A stretch of DNA of 64,000 nt from Mycolicibacterium sp. S2-37 (GTDB lineage Bacteria > Actinomycetota > Actinomycetes > Mycobacteriales > Mycobacteriaceae), in the NCBI RefSeq assembly GCF_017352375.1, contig NZ_JAFEVR010000004.1, forward strand, positions 124,001 through 188,000, given 5' to 3'. Shown here in pieces: positions 35,359 through 47,597 of the stretch. The position numbers and the translations under genes are program-made. Under the pieces are notes generated by a model that was not told the DNA's origin, made no database searches, and saw nothing but the letters and a program-made list of their open reading frames with translations. Each line of letters starts with the position of its first letter. Within the stretch, counting starts at the first letter, position 1.

Positions 35359-35934
35359 TCAGCCGGGGCCCACCAGCAAGGATACCAACTCTGAGCAGGC
35401 GAATTCCAACTGGCGATTCACGACGACCTCGTCGAAGCCGCTTTGCGCAGCCAGTTCGGTGCGCGCGGTGTCCAGCCGGCGGGCGATGACCTCTTCGGTT
35501 TCGGTGCCCCGGCCGCGTAACCGCTGCTCCAGGGCGTCCCAGCTGGGCGGGGCCAGAAACACCGTCGTGGCCTCGGGCATCGACTGTTTCACGGCGTTCG
35601 CCCCGGCCAGGTCGACCTCGATGAGCACGGGGCGGCCTGCGGCCATCGCGTCACGGACCGGCTGGGCCGGTGTGCCGGAGCGGTGCAGCCCGCCGTGGAT
35701 GTCCGCCCACTCGAGCAGGGCGCCGTCGTCGATCAGCTCCTGGAAGCGCTCGGCCGTCACGAACGTGTAGTCGACGCCGTCGACCTCTCCGGGCCGCGGC
35801 GCCCTCGTGGTGGCCGAGACGCTGAAGTAGAGGTCGGGAATCCGGTCGCGCAGACACCGCACGACGGTGGACTTCCCGACGGCAGAGGGGCCGGACAGGA
35901 CGATGACCCGTCCGACCCCTCGGCCGGCGCTCAA
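35359..35934 (-). CDS. gmk: Guanylate kinase
   Basis: 191 residues. The P-loop is [12 protein letters not shown], followed by [19 protein letters not shown] for GMP binding and [25 protein letters not shown]. It phosphorylates GMP to GDP. It is about 17 residues shorter at the N-terminus than M. tuberculosis Gmk, whose extra residues precede the fold. It begins 10 bases after the mihF stop and precedes rpoZ. Confidence 0.96.
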   Translation of the reverse strand: MSAGRGVGRVIVLSGPSAVGKSTVVRCLRDRIPDLYFSVSATTRAPRPGEVDGVDYTFVTAERFQELIDDGALLEWADIHGGLHRSGTPAQPVRDAMAAGRPVLIEVDLAGANAVKQSMPEATTVFLAPPSWDALEQRLRGRGTETEEVIARRLDTARTELAAQSGFDEVVVNRQLEFACSELVSLLVGPG

Positions 35935-35944
35935 GCGTATGCGC

Positions 35945-36262
35945 CTAGGACTGGTCGAACTTCTCGAGCAGCGCCTTGCGCTGACGGTCGCCCAGGCCGC
36001 GCAGGCGGCGGGTCGGGGCGATCTCGAGCTCGGTCATGATCTCCTGCGCCTTGACCTTGCCGACCTTGGGCAAAGCCTCCAGCAGCGCGGAGACCTTCAT
36101 CTTGCCCAGGACTTCGTCGGACTCGGCGTCCTGGAGTACCTGCTTGAGGTTGGTGCCGCCGCGCTTCAGCCGATCCTTGAGCTCGGCACGCGCTCGACGT
36201 GCGGCAGCAGCCTTCTCCAACGCTGCCGCGCGCTGTTCGTCGGTCAACTGGGGAAGGGCCAC
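35945..36262 (-). CDS. mihF: Mycobacterial integration host factor mIHF
   Basis: 105 residues starting [19 protein letters not shown], the conserved mIHF sequence, with the helical domain and the two-helix H2TH region ([20 protein letters not shown]) that bends DNA. It is an essential nucleoid-associated protein, needed for phage L5 integration. The GTG at 36262 with GGAGGA upstream matches the known 105-residue protein; the longer frame is not needed. Counterpart of Rv1388. Confidence 0.96.
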   Translation of the reverse strand: MALPQLTDEQRAAALEKAAAARRARAELKDRLKRGGTNLKQVLQDAESDEVLGKMKVSALLEALPKVGKVKAQEIMTELEIAPTRRLRGLGDRQRKALLEKFDQS

Positions 36263-36310
36263 GGGGTTCCTCCGTCTCTGGCGATTCTCTCGGCCATCTT
36301 TTTCTGTCTC

Positions 36311-36327
36311 GGCTGGTAGAACCAGCC
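36311..36327 (-). promoter_or_regulatory. Leader hairpin GGCTGG-N5-CCAGCC upstream of mihF
   Basis: A perfect six-base stem with five-base loop lies about 50 bases before the mihF start, within the predicted 5' untranslated leader. It might affect mRNA stability or act as a binding site. Confidence 0.35.
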
Positions 36328-36360
36328 AGCGACGACGACCGTACCCACGCAGCCCGACGA

Positions 36361-36392
36361 ACGCTAACCCCACCCCCGCGTTTCCGGGTCAA
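36361..36392 (-). promoter_or_regulatory. Possible mihF operon promoter
   Basis: On the minus strand TTGACC (36392-36387) is followed after 20 bases by TAGCGT (36366-36361), a TANNNT -10 box. The spacer is slightly long. Transcription would start near 36354 and serve mihF-gmk-rpoZ-coaBC-metK. Confidence 0.35.
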
Positions 36393-36525
36393 AAGCCCAG
36401 CGTGTAGTGCTTCAGCGGACCGATGCCGCCGGGCGCGTCGGCGACGCGCTCCGCCCGGCCGGATCGGCGATGTCCCTGCACAACAGGGGTTTTGAGCCTC
36501 CGACGGCCGGAATCACCCGTCACTT

Positions 36526-36556
36526 GCGCCCTCGACCCCTGGTCGAGGTTGGGCGC
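36526..36556. other. Strong GC-rich hairpin followed by AT-rich DNA
   Basis: CTCGACC (36531-36537) pairs with GGTCGAG (36541-36547) around a three-base loop, and GCGCCC (36526-36531) can pair with GGGCGC (36551-36556) as an outer stem with a small bulge. About ten bases further on the DNA becomes AT-rich, but there is no clear T-run. It could be an RNA element or an inefficient terminator. Confidence 0.35.
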
Positions 36557-36772
36557 CGAGGGCACGAAACTTAAATTTTGCCTGGTCACGGCGTGTCGGC
36601 GTGTCGAGCGACGGCCGCCGGAGTCTGGTCCCGACCACTTTCACCACACCCGTCCCGGCACCACCGCACATCGTCCGCACACGGTGGGCACAGAGCCCGC
36701 CCATGTCGTGGCCATAGCTTCGTCACCGGTGAGGCGAACCGCGCCCACACCGGAGGAAACGGAGCAACGGAG

Positions 36773-37072
36773 ATGAACATGAAGCGCACAATCACCGCAT
36801 CGGCCCTGGCGGCGGGTATCGGCGCAGCGGGCCTCTTCGGCGGCGTGAGTCTGGGGTCTGCCGGCGCCGACCCCGGTCCTGGCTGCAACCAGCCGGGCCC
36901 GGTCTGCCGGCAGAACGGCCCCGGTCCGGCGAACTGGCAGCAGCGGGGGTTTGACCAGGGCCGTCAGGATCATCAGCCGTTCAACTGGCACGGGCAGCAG
37001 GTCACCCCCCTGCGAGCGGGCAACGGCGACGGCTGGGGCTTCTGGTTCCTCGGCCAGTGGATCCGGCTGTAG
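36773..37072 (+). CDS. Small secreted Pro/Gly/Gln-rich protein
   Basis: 99 residues with a Sec signal peptide (MNMKRTITASALAAG...) and a likely cleavage site after SAGA, before DPGPG. The mature part of about 67 residues has two cysteines (CNQPGPVC, spaced for one disulfide), then a Gln/Asp/Trp-rich stretch, and ends GWGFWFLGQWIRL. A second in-frame ATG lies two codons downstream. It resembles small secreted proteins seen next to mihF in environmental mycobacteria, but I know no function. It is convergent with the membrane gene 37081-37569. Confidence 0.78.
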   Translation: MNMKRTITASALAAGIGAAGLFGGVSLGSAGADPGPGCNQPGPVCRQNGPGPANWQQRGFDQGRQDHQPFNWHGQQVTPLRAGNGDGWGFWFLGQWIRL

Positions 37073-37080
37073 GCGGACGA

Positions 37081-37569
37081 CTAACGCTTGATCTCGACCA
37101 GCAGCACCCACGAATTGGCCGACGCCGAGAGGAAGCCCGCGACCACGGCGGCAGTCACCCAGTACAGGCCACCGCCCCACTGGGCCAGCAGCGACGCCCC
37201 GGCGACGATCAGCAACAGCGAGGGAACCAACAGGAACATCAGCGTGTACACCCGGAAGCGCAGCGGACGGCCCCGGCCTTGATGCCGGCCCGCCCACACC
37301 GAACCGGCCACCATCGCCAGGCCCAGGCCGGCGAGTTCGGCCGCCACCACCTCACGGCCCTGCCCCGGCGTCGCAAGGAACACGGTGACCAGCAGGATCG
37401 AGATCGTCAACGACAGCGTCGCGGCCGCGCGGGCAGGCACGCCGGAGTGCTCCAACACCTCGGACAGGTTCAAGGAGAGGCCGACGAACAGCAGACCGGC
37501 CAGCGCCGCCGCTCCCCCGCCGACGGTCTGCGCGAAGTCCGACCAGGCGGCCACGTCGTAGGCGGTCAC
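37081..37569 (-). CDS. Four-helix membrane protein at end of pyr operon
   Basis: 162 residues with four transmembrane helices (about 10-32, 45-65, 70-90 and 110-150 in two segments) and a basic loop [14 protein letters not shown] do not recognise a named family. Its GTG start overlaps the pyrF stop by four bases (GTGA), so it is translated with the pyrimidine operon. No pyrimidine-related motif is seen. Confidence 0.78.
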   Translation of the reverse strand: MTAYDVAAWSDFAQTVGGGAAALAGLLFVGLSLNLSEVLEHSGVPARAAATLSLTISILLVTVFLATPGQGREVVAAELAGLGLAMVAGSVWAGRHQGRGRPLRFRVYTLMFLLVPSLLLIVAGASLLAQWGGGLYWVTAAVVAGFLSASANSWVLLVEIKR

Positions 37570-38405
37570 ACCAGATATCCGACCGCGTCCCGCAACCGCT
37601 CGGCCGCCCCGCGCAACGCCGCGACGTCCGGTCCGGCTCGCAACACCTCCCGCGACACGGCCGGCAGCAGCAGCTGCCCCGGGCGCGCCCCACCGAGCCC
37701 GCCCAACGCCTCGGGACGCCCGCCCTGGGCACCGACCCCGGGAACCAGCACCGGTCCATCCAGCGCGCTGACATCCGGCGGTTCGGCCACCGTGGCACCG
37801 ACGACGACACCCACCGACCCGGGACCCGGCGCCGCGGCGTTGACGGCGGCGGCGTCGTCGACGACCGACTGCGCCACGGTGCGTTCACCCGCCCGCGCGC
37901 GCTGCACCGATGCGCCCTCCGGGTTGGACGTCGCGGCCAGCACGAACACCCCGCGCCCGTGCGCGGCGGCCGAGTCCAGCAGCGGCCCCAGCGCGCCGAA
38001 GCCCAGATACGGCGACGCGGTCACCGCGTCGGCGGACAGCGGCGAGTCACCGGTCCACGCCTGCGCATAGGCGGCCATGGTCGAGCCGATGTCGCCGCGC
38101 TTGGCGTCGGCGAGCACCAGCACCCCCTCGGCGCGCAGCGCGGCGATCGTCCGTTCGAGGACAGCGAAGCCCGCCGACCCGTACGCCTCGAAGAACGCGA
38201 CCTGCGGTTTGACGATCGCGAAGCCGGCGAACGCCGCGACACACGCATCGCTGAAGCGGGCCAGACCGTCGGCGTCGGCGGTCAGCCCCCACGCCGCCAG
38301 CAGCTCCGGATGCGGATCGATGCCCGGACACAGCGGACCACGGTGGGACACCGCGTCGGCGAGCCGCCGGCCGAAGCCGGGTCCAGCCCGGCCCGCCCCG
38401 GGCAC
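37566..38405 (-). CDS. pyrF: Orotidine 5'-phosphate decarboxylase (mycobacterial type)
   Basis: 279 residues of OMP decarboxylase type 2. The N-terminal region contains [20 protein letters not shown] and the catalytic motif [14 protein letters not shown] (Lys and Asp). A later segment, GVVVGAT, is followed by [10 protein letters not shown] for phosphate binding. It converts OMP to UMP. The GTG at 38405 lies two bases after the carB stop and aligns with the start of M. tuberculosis PyrF; the longer frame is a shadow of carB. Confidence 0.95.
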   Translation of the reverse strand: MPGAGRAGPGFGRRLADAVSHRGPLCPGIDPHPELLAAWGLTADADGLARFSDACVAAFAGFAIVKPQVAFFEAYGSAGFAVLERTIAALRAEGVLVLADAKRGDIGSTMAAYAQAWTGDSPLSADAVTASPYLGFGALGPLLDSAAAHGRGVFVLAATSNPEGASVQRARAGERTVAQSVVDDAAAVNAAAPGPGSVGVVVGATVAEPPDVSALDGPVLVPGVGAQGGRPEALGGLGGARPGQLLLPAVSREVLRAGPDVAALRGAAERLRDAVGYLV

Positions 38406-38407
38406 GG

Positions 38408-41749
<3,342 letters not shown>

Positions 41750-42907
41750 CTAGCGCTCCTCCCCCGACATCACATCGACGAACTGGTCGAACAGGTAGTT
41801 GGCGTCGCGCGGGCCTGCCGCCGCCTCCGGGTGGTACTGCACCGAGAAGGCCCGCCCGTCAACGAGTTTGACGCCTTCGACGGTGCCGTCGTTGGCGCAG
41901 GTGTGGCTGACCACGGCCTCACCGAACGGAGTCTCGAACCGCTCGCCGGCCTCACCTTCGAGCGCGAACCCGTGGTTCTGCGCGGTGATCGCGACCGAGC
42001 CGGTGGCGTGGTCCATCACCGGCACGTTGATACCGCGGTGGCCGAAGGTCATCTTGTACGTCGAGCGGCCCAGCGCCCGGCCCAGGATCTGGTTACCGAA
42101 ACAGATGCCGAACAGCGGGATCCCGGCGCCGAGCACCTCGCGGGTGACGGCGACGGCGTGATCGGCGGTGGCCGGATCGCCGGGGCCGTTGGACAGGAAC
42201 ACCCCGTCCGGGCGCAGGTCGGCGATCTGCTCGAAGGTCGTCGTGGCGGGCAGCACGTGACTGCGGATTCCGCGGCGGGCGAAGTTACGCGGTGTGTTGG
42301 TCTTGATCCCCAGGTCGATCGCGGCCACCGTGAACCGCGGTTCGCCGTCCGGATCGACGACGTACGCGGTGGGCGTGGTCACCGCCCCTGCGAGGTCGGC
42401 GCCCAGCATCCCGGGCTGATCGCGGACCCGCGACAGCAGTTCGCCGTGGTCGGCGAGCGCGTCACCGGAGAACACACCGGCTCGCATCGAACCGCGGGTG
42501 CGCAGATGCCGCACCAGGGCACGGGTGTCGATGCCGGCGATCCCGACGATGCCCTGGCGGACCAGTTCCTCGTCCAGGGTTCCGGTGGCGCGCCAGTTCG
42601 AAGCCCGCGGCGAGGGGTCACGCACCGCGTAACCGGCGACCCAGATCCTGTCGTCGCGGCTCTCGCCGTCCTCGCGGTTCCAGCCGGTGTTGCCGATCTG
42701 CGGGGCGGTGGCCACCACGATCTGGCCGTAGTAGCTCGGATCGGTCAGCGTCTCCTGGTAACCCGACATCCCGGTGGAGAACACGGCCTCGCCGAGCGTC
42801 TGCCCGACGGCGCCGAACGCGACGCCGGTGAACGTCCGTCCGTCCTCCAGGATGAGCAGCGCCCTCGCATCCAAGGGCGATCCGCTCCGCTTCTCGCTCA
42901 AGCTCAC
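41750..42907 (-). CDS. carA: Carbamoyl-phosphate synthase small subunit
   Basis: 385 residues. The N-terminal CPSase small domain ([18 protein letters not shown] ... [14 protein letters not shown]) is followed by a class I glutamine amidotransferase with nucleophile region [17 protein letters not shown] and the His/Glu motif [12 protein letters not shown]. It hydrolyses glutamine to supply ammonia to CarB. The GTG at 42907 overlaps the preceding gene's stop by four bases (GTGA). Counterpart of Rv1383. Confidence 0.97.
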   Translation of the reverse strand: MSLSEKRSGSPLDARALLILEDGRTFTGVAFGAVGQTLGEAVFSTGMSGYQETLTDPSYYGQIVVATAPQIGNTGWNREDGESRDDRIWVAGYAVRDPSPRASNWRATGTLDEELVRQGIVGIAGIDTRALVRHLRTRGSMRAGVFSGDALADHGELLSRVRDQPGMLGADLAGAVTTPTAYVVDPDGEPRFTVAAIDLGIKTNTPRNFARRGIRSHVLPATTTFEQIADLRPDGVFLSNGPGDPATADHAVAVTREVLGAGIPLFGICFGNQILGRALGRSTYKMTFGHRGINVPVMDHATGSVAITAQNHGFALEGEAGERFETPFGEAVVSHTCANDGTVEGVKLVDGRAFSVQYHPEAAAGPRDANYLFDQFVDVMSGEER

Positions 42908-43404
42908 GCTACTTCCTCCAGCCAGCGGTCGTATTGGGTGCGGTCGTCGCCGCGGAATCCGGTGTCGATCTCGGTGCCCGACGGCAGCCGCCACCGGATC
43001 GCCAGGATGCCTTCATGTGTCAGGGCCTTGCCCACCATGCCGCGTTCGGTGCGGATCGCCGTCACCGAGTCCGCCGGGATCCAGATCGGTCCGGCGCCGC
43101 TGCGCTGCAGCATGATTCCCTCCGGATACCGGGTCAGCACCGCCTTCGTGCGGTAACCGAGGTCTCCGACCGCGATGCGGTCGTGCCAATTCGGCACCAG
43201 CGTGCTGCCCACGTACAGACCCTTGATGCCCGGGATCACCGCCTGACCGACGGTGTCGGGCAGTGGCGGCAGGGTCCCGATCAACTCGACCTGACGTTCG
43301 GCGCGGTGCCGCCAGCCTCGAACCATCGCGCGGATGACGACGCCGATCAGCACGACCAGCACCGCGGCCATGACCAGCGACGCGACCAGCGTTCCGGTGT
43401 TCAT
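42904..43404 (-). CDS. Rv1382-like membrane-anchored protein of the pyr operon
   Basis: 166 residues. One N-terminal transmembrane helix (about 3-25) is followed by a soluble beta-rich domain containing [35 protein letters not shown] and ending RWLEEVA. This PH-like domain is conserved in mycobacterial pyr operons at this position. The function is unknown. Its ATG overlaps the pyrC stop by four bases and its stop overlaps the carA start, so it is tightly coupled to both. Confidence 0.85.
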   Translation of the reverse strand: MNTGTLVASLVMAAVLVVLIGVVIRAMVRGWRHRAERQVELIGTLPPLPDTVGQAVIPGIKGLYVGSTLVPNWHDRIAVGDLGYRTKAVLTRYPEGIMLQRSGAGPIWIPADSVTAIRTERGMVGKALTHEGILAIRWRLPSGTEIDTGFRGDDRTQYDRWLEEVA

Positions 43405-44690
43405 GTGATCTTCCCGTCCCGGGCGGTCACCTTGCCGCGCAACATCGTCAGTGTCACTGTGGCCGGCAGCCTCATCGACTCGTACGGGGTGTTGTCCGAC
43501 CGGCTGGCCAGTTCCGCGCCGCTGACGGTCCAGGCGGCCTCCGGGTCGACGACGGTGAGGTTGGCCGGTTCGCCGATCGCCAGCGGCCGCCCCTGGTCGG
43601 GCAGGCCGACGATGCGGGCCGGCGCCTCGCTCATCACGCGGGCGACGTCGCGCCACGTCAGCAGTCCCGGCTCGACCATCGTCGCCACCACCACCGACAG
43701 CGCGGTCTGCAGGCCCAGCATGCCGGGCCGGGCGGCGGCGAACTCGCACATCTTCTCGTGGTCGGCGTGCGGGGCGTGATCGGTGGCGACGCAGTCGATG
43801 ACGCCGTCGGCCAGCGCCTGGCGCAGCGCCTCGGCGTCACCGGCTTCGCGCAACGGGGGGTTCACCCGGTTGCGGCCGTCATAGCTGGCCAGCCGGGTGT
43901 CGTCGAGCAGCAGGTGGTGCGGCGTCACCTCGGCCGTGATTGCGATGCCCTGCTCCTTGGCCCAGCGCACCAACTCCACCGTGCCCGCGGTCGAGGCGTG
44001 GCAGATGTGCACCCGCGCCCCGGCGTCACGGGCCAGCAGTGCATCGCGCGCGACGATCGACTCCTCGGCGGCGCGCGGCCACCCCGTCAGCCCCAGCCGG
44101 GCGGCGTTGGGGCCCTCGTGCGCCACGGCGCCGACGGTCAGCCGGGGCTCCTCAGCGTGTTGGGCGATCAGGACATCCAGACCCGATGCGTATTCGAGGG
44201 CGCGCCGCATGACCAGCGGGTCGTGCACGCAGACCCCGTCGTCGGAGAACATCCGCACCCGGCCGACTCCGGCGGCCATCAGACCCATCTCGGTGAGCTG
44301 GGTACCGGCCAGACCCACGGTGACCGCGCCGACGGGATGCACGTCGACCAGACCCACCTGCTGCCCGCGGTGCCACACGTGGTCGGTGACCACCGCGGTG
44401 TCGGCCACCGGGTCGGTGTTGGCCATCGCGAAGACTGCGGTGTAACCGCCGAGTGCGGCTGCAGCGGAACCGGTTTCGATGTCCTCAGCGTATTCGCGGC
44501 CGGGTTCCCGCAGATGGGTGTGCAGATCGACGAACCCGGGCAGCAGAATCTGGTCGCCCGCTTCGATCACCTCGGTGTCGTCGGCAACCTCGAGCCCGGT
44601 GCCGATCCCGGCGATCTGACCGTCGCCGACGAGGACGTCGACGGCATCCCCCTCGCCGTAGAGCCGTACGCCCCTGATGAGCACGCTCAT
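43401..44690 (-). CDS. pyrC: Dihydroorotase
   Basis: 429 residues of type I dihydroorotase. Metal and substrate motifs are [10 protein letters not shown], the metal-binding HICHAST and the catalytic DHAPH. It cyclises carbamoyl-aspartate to dihydroorotate. The ATG at 44690 overlaps the pyrB stop by four bases; upstream extension is a shadow of pyrB. Counterpart of Rv1381. Confidence 0.97.
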   Translation of the reverse strand: MSVLIRGVRLYGEGDAVDVLVGDGQIAGIGTGLEVADDTEVIEAGDQILLPGFVDLHTHLREPGREYAEDIETGSAAAALGGYTAVFAMANTDPVADTAVVTDHVWHRGQQVGLVDVHPVGAVTVGLAGTQLTEMGLMAAGVGRVRMFSDDGVCVHDPLVMRRALEYASGLDVLIAQHAEEPRLTVGAVAHEGPNAARLGLTGWPRAAEESIVARDALLARDAGARVHICHASTAGTVELVRWAKEQGIAITAEVTPHHLLLDDTRLASYDGRNRVNPPLREAGDAEALRQALADGVIDCVATDHAPHADHEKMCEFAAARPGMLGLQTALSVVVATMVEPGLLTWRDVARVMSEAPARIVGLPDQGRPLAIGEPANLTVVDPEAAWTVSGAELASRSDNTPYESMRLPATVTLTMLRGKVTARDGKIT

Positions 44691-45646
44691 GCGCTGATCG
44701 CCTCCTGTTCGGCTCCCACCAGCAGGTGGAACAACACGGCCATCCGGACGTGCACACCGTTGGACACCTGTTGCAGCACCGCGGACTGCGACGAGTCCGC
44801 CACCGAGCTCGAGATCTCCATCCCCCGCAGCATCGGGCCGGGATGCAACACCACGGCGTCGTCGGCCAGCAGCGCCTGTCGCTTCTCCGACAGTCCATAG
44901 CGCACCGAATATTCGCGCGCAGACGGGAAGAACCCGCCGTTCATCCGTTCGGCCTGTACCCGCAGCATCAGCACCGCGTCGGCCGCGGGCAGTTCGGCGT
45001 CGAGGTCGTGTGACACCGTCACCGGCCACCCGTCCACCCCGACGGGCAGCAGCGTCGGCGGCGCGACCAGCACGACCTCGGCGCCGAGGGTGGCCAGCAG
45101 CAGCACATTGGAGCGGGCCACCCGGCTGTGCAGCACGTCGCCGACGATCACCACGCGGCGGCCCTCGACACCGCCGAGCCGCTGCCGGATGGTCAGCGCG
45201 TCGAGCAACGCCTGGGTGGGATGCTCGTGGGTGCCGTCACCGGCGTTGATGACGGACGGAGCTGTCCACTGATCGTCTTCTGAGGCCGTCCACTCCGCGA
45301 GCTGCTGGGCCGCACCGGAGGCCGGATGCCGGATGATCAGCGCATCGGCCCCGGCCGCGCGCAGGGTCAGCGCGGTGTCGCGCAGCGACTCCCCCTTGGC
45401 GACAGACGATCCCGACGAGCTGACGTTGATCACGTCGGCGCTCATCCACTTGCCTGCGACCTCGAACGAGACCCGGGTGCGGGTGGAGTTCTCGTAGAAC
45501 ATCGTGATCACGGTGCGCCCGCGCAGCGTCGGGAGCTTCTTGACCTCGCGGCCCAGCAGCGCCTGGCGGAAGCGGTCGGCGTCGTCGAGGATCGCGATCG
45601 CCTCATCGCGGGTGAGGTCGGCGGCGCTGAGTAGATGCCTCGTCAT
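44687..45646 (-). CDS. pyrB: Aspartate carbamoyltransferase catalytic subunit
   Basis: 319 residues. The carbamoyl-phosphate site [14 protein letters not shown] and the aspartate-binding region [12 protein letters not shown] are present, plus [11 protein letters not shown] near the end. It condenses carbamoyl phosphate and aspartate. The ATG at 45646 precedes the conserved [11 protein letters not shown]; the longer frame reads through pyrR as a shadow. It follows pyrR by 31 bases. Confidence 0.97.
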   Translation of the reverse strand: MTRHLLSAADLTRDEAIAILDDADRFRQALLGREVKKLPTLRGRTVITMFYENSTRTRVSFEVAGKWMSADVINVSSSGSSVAKGESLRDTALTLRAAGADALIIRHPASGAAQQLAEWTASEDDQWTAPSVINAGDGTHEHPTQALLDALTIRQRLGGVEGRRVVIVGDVLHSRVARSNVLLLATLGAEVVLVAPPTLLPVGVDGWPVTVSHDLDAELPAADAVLMLRVQAERMNGGFFPSAREYSVRYGLSEKRQALLADDAVVLHPGPMLRGMEISSSVADSSQSAVLQQVSNGVHVRMAVLFHLLVGAEQEAISA

Positions 45647-45677
45647 CGCTGAGCCTCTCTGCTTTTCGCGCAAGCGC

Positions 45678-46256
45678 TCATCGCTGCGGCCCTCCGTGCG
45701 GTGCGATCCAGATGCCCTCGACGTCGTCGGTGCCGGCCAGACGCACCTTGACGTTCTCACTGCGCGAGGTCGGCACGTTCTTGCCGACGTAGTCGGCGCG
45801 TAGCGGCAGCTCGCGGTGGCCGCGGTCGACCAGCACGGCCAGCTGCACGGCGTTCGGCCTGCCGAAGTCGCGCAGTGCGTCCAGCGCGGCACGCACCGAG
45901 CGCCCTGTGTAGAGCACGTCGTCAACGAGCACCACCAGGGCGTTGTCGATGCCGCCCTCGGGGATCGAGGTGTCCGCCAGCGCCCGGGGCGGCTTGCTGT
46001 CGAGGTCATCGCGATACAGCGTGATGTCGAGCGCCCCGCGCGCCACCCTGACGCCGGAGAACTCCTGGATCTTCTCGGCCAGCCGGGTGGCCAGGGTGAC
46101 CCCACGCGTCGGGATGCCGAGCAACACCACCCGCGGTGCTTCCGGGCCGCCGTCGAGCGCGGTCTTCTCGATGATCTGATGCGCAATACGGGAGATGGTG
46201 CGACTCACGTCCGCCGCCGTCATCAATTCCCGGTCGGGGGTGTCAGGACTGCCCAC
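45678..46256 (-). CDS. pyrR: PyrR regulator / uracil phosphoribosyltransferase
   Basis: 192 residues. A type I PRTase fold with the PRPP loop [21 protein letters not shown] and the RNA-binding surface typical of PyrR ([31 protein letters not shown]). It binds UMP/UTP and the operon leader RNA to reduce pyr expression when pyrimidines are abundant. The GTG start is preceded by AAGGAGG about 12 bases upstream, and a PyrR-binding loop lies just before that. First gene of the operon. Counterpart of Rv1379. Confidence 0.96.
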   Translation of the reverse strand: MGSPDTPDRELMTAADVSRTISRIAHQIIEKTALDGGPEAPRVVLLGIPTRGVTLATRLAEKIQEFSGVRVARGALDITLYRDDLDSKPPRALADTSIPEGGIDNALVVLVDDVLYTGRSVRAALDALRDFGRPNAVQLAVLVDRGHRELPLRADYVGKNVPTSRSENVKVRLAGTDDVEGIWIAPHGGPQR

Positions 46257-46275
46257 GCGCGATCCAGACCTCCTT

Positions 46276-46297
46276 CTCCGCCTCGCGGGACGGATCG
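46276..46297 (-). promoter_or_regulatory. PyrR-binding RNA loop in the pyr leader
   Basis: On the minus strand GTCCCGCGAGGC (46291-46280) contains TCCNGNGAGGY, the PyrR-binding consensus, closed by a CCG/CGG stem. It lies immediately upstream of the pyrR ribosome-binding site. No terminator or antiterminator is seen, which fits the translational repression described for mycobacterial PyrR. A TTGACA lies at 46311-46306 on the same strand. Confidence 0.7.
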
Positions 46298-46356
46298 TTA
46301 AAGGATGTCAAACTGCCGGGAGCCTACCACCGGTGCGGCCCCGGGCCCGCTGTGGT

Positions 46357-46362
46357 TAGCCT
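46357..46362 (+). promoter_or_regulatory. Predicted -10 box (TAGCCT) for leaderless serine hydrolase
   Basis: TAGCCT is six bases before the GTG at 46369, favouring that start over the TTG at 46366. Confidence 0.45.
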
Positions 46363-46368
46363 GGCTTG

Positions 46369-47583
46369 GTGAATCTGGCAGGAAAGCTGGCTGGCAATCA
46401 GGCGTCCATTCAAGAGGCGGTCGACGCCGGACTGCTCTCCGGGGCGGTGACCTTGGCCTGGCAGGGCGGACGCGTGCTCCAGGTCAACGAACTCGGTCGC
46501 CGCGACGTCGAGGCGGATATGCCCATGCAGCGCGACACCATCTTCCGCATCGCATCGATGAGCAAACCGGTGACGGTGGCCGCCGCCATGACGCTGGTCG
46601 ACGAGGGCAAGCTCGCGCTGACCGACCCGGTCACCCGCTGGCTGCCTGAACTCGAGAACATGACGGTGCTCGATACACCCGGTGGCCCGCTGGACCGGAC
46701 ACATCCGGCCCGGAGGGACATCACCGTCGAGGACCTGATGACCCACCGCAGTGGGCTGGCGTACTTCTTCTCCGTGGTCGGGCCGCTGGCCCGGGCCTAC
46801 GGCCGGATCTCGGCGAAACAGGATCCGGGGGCGTGGCTGGCCGAGTTGGGCGCGCTTCCGCTCGAGCACCAGCCCGGCGAGCGGCTGACGTACAGCAATT
46901 CCACCGACGTGCTGGGCATCCTGCTGGAACGCATCGAGGGCAGATCGCTGCAGGACGTGCTCACCGAGCGGATCCTCGGCCCGCTCGGCATGCCGGACAC
47001 CGCATTCTTCGTCGCGCCGAACAACCGGGGCCGGGTCGCGACCATGTACAAGCTGGCCGACGACGCGCTGAGCCATGACGCGATGGGCCCACCGCGGACC
47101 ACCCCGCCGCCGTTCTGCATGGGCGGGGCCAACCTGTTCTCCACCGCCGATGACTATCTGCGCTTCGTCCGCATGCTGCTGGCCGGCGGCGAGATCGACG
47201 GTGTGCGGGTGCTTTCCGAGGACGCCGTCCGGTTGATGCGCACCGACCGTCTCACCCCCGAGCAGAAGAAGCACCCGTTCCTGGGCATGCCGTTCTGGCT
47301 GGGCCGGGGTTTCGGGCTCAACCTGTCGGTGGTCACCGACCCGGCGAAGTCCCGTCAGCTGTTCGGCCCCGGCGGGCTGGGCACGTTCAGCTGGCCGGGC
47401 GCCTACGGCACCTGGTGGCAGGCCGACCCGAGTAACGACCTGATCCTGATCTACCTCATCCAGAACCTGCCGAACCTCGGTGCGGACGCCGCGGCGGCGG
47501 TCGCGGGGAACACGTCGCTGATGAAGCTGCAGTCCGTACAACCGAAGTTCGTGCGGCGTACCTACGCGGCGCTGGATCTGTGA
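46369..47583 (+). CDS. Beta-lactamase-family serine hydrolase/esterase
   Basis: 404 residues of the class C beta-lactamase/DD-peptidase fold (PF00144 type). The catalytic SxxK is S63-M-S-K66 in RIASMSKPV, and the YxN motif is in LTYSNSTDV. There is no signal peptide, so it is cytosolic. Similar proteins (EstB/LipL-type) hydrolyse short esters rather than beta-lactams. It is divergent from the pyr operon. The GTG start follows a -10 box by six bases. Confidence 0.86.
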   Translation: MNLAGKLAGNQASIQEAVDAGLLSGAVTLAWQGGRVLQVNELGRRDVEADMPMQRDTIFRIASMSKPVTVAAAMTLVDEGKLALTDPVTRWLPELENMTVLDTPGGPLDRTHPARRDITVEDLMTHRSGLAYFFSVVGPLARAYGRISAKQDPGAWLAELGALPLEHQPGERLTYSNSTDVLGILLERIEGRSLQDVLTERILGPLGMPDTAFFVAPNNRGRVATMYKLADDALSHDAMGPPRTTPPPFCMGGANLFSTADDYLRFVRMLLAGGEIDGVRVLSEDAVRLMRTDRLTPEQKKHPFLGMPFWLGRGFGLNLSVVTDPAKSRQLFGPGGLGTFSWPGAYGTWWQADPSNDLILIYLIQNLPNLGADAAAAVAGNTSLMKLQSVQPKFVRRTYAALDL

Positions 47584-47585
47584 CC

Positions 47586-47591
47586 TAATCT
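47586..47591 (+). promoter_or_regulatory. Predicted -10 box (TAATCT) for leaderless FAD monooxygenase
   Basis: TAATCT begins three bases after the hydrolase stop and ends six bases before the ATG at 47598, so the second gene can be transcribed on its own leaderless mRNA. Confidence 0.45.
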
Positions 47592-47597
47592 GTCGGC

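Larger units (their letters stand above)
36263..36772. other. 510-base non-coding region between mihF and a secreted protein
   Basis: No convincing gene is seen. It holds a likely mihF promoter (36361-36392), a hairpin in the mihF leader (36311-36327), a GC-rich hairpin (36428-36459) and a second strong hairpin (36526-36556). An AT-rich patch follows near 36566-36582. In M. tuberculosis PE15/PPE20 occupy the equivalent place next to mihF; neither is present here. Confidence 0.5.

Noticed and set aside
36474..36495. Weak hairpin CCCTG/CAGGG followed by GTTTTG
   Set aside because: Five-base stem and a short T-run; too weak to call a terminator.
46351..46369. Second iron-box-like sequence containing GGTTAGCCT before the serine hydrolase
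   Set aside because: Only about 12 of 19 positions match and the right half is absent. The TAGCCT is explained by a -10 box.
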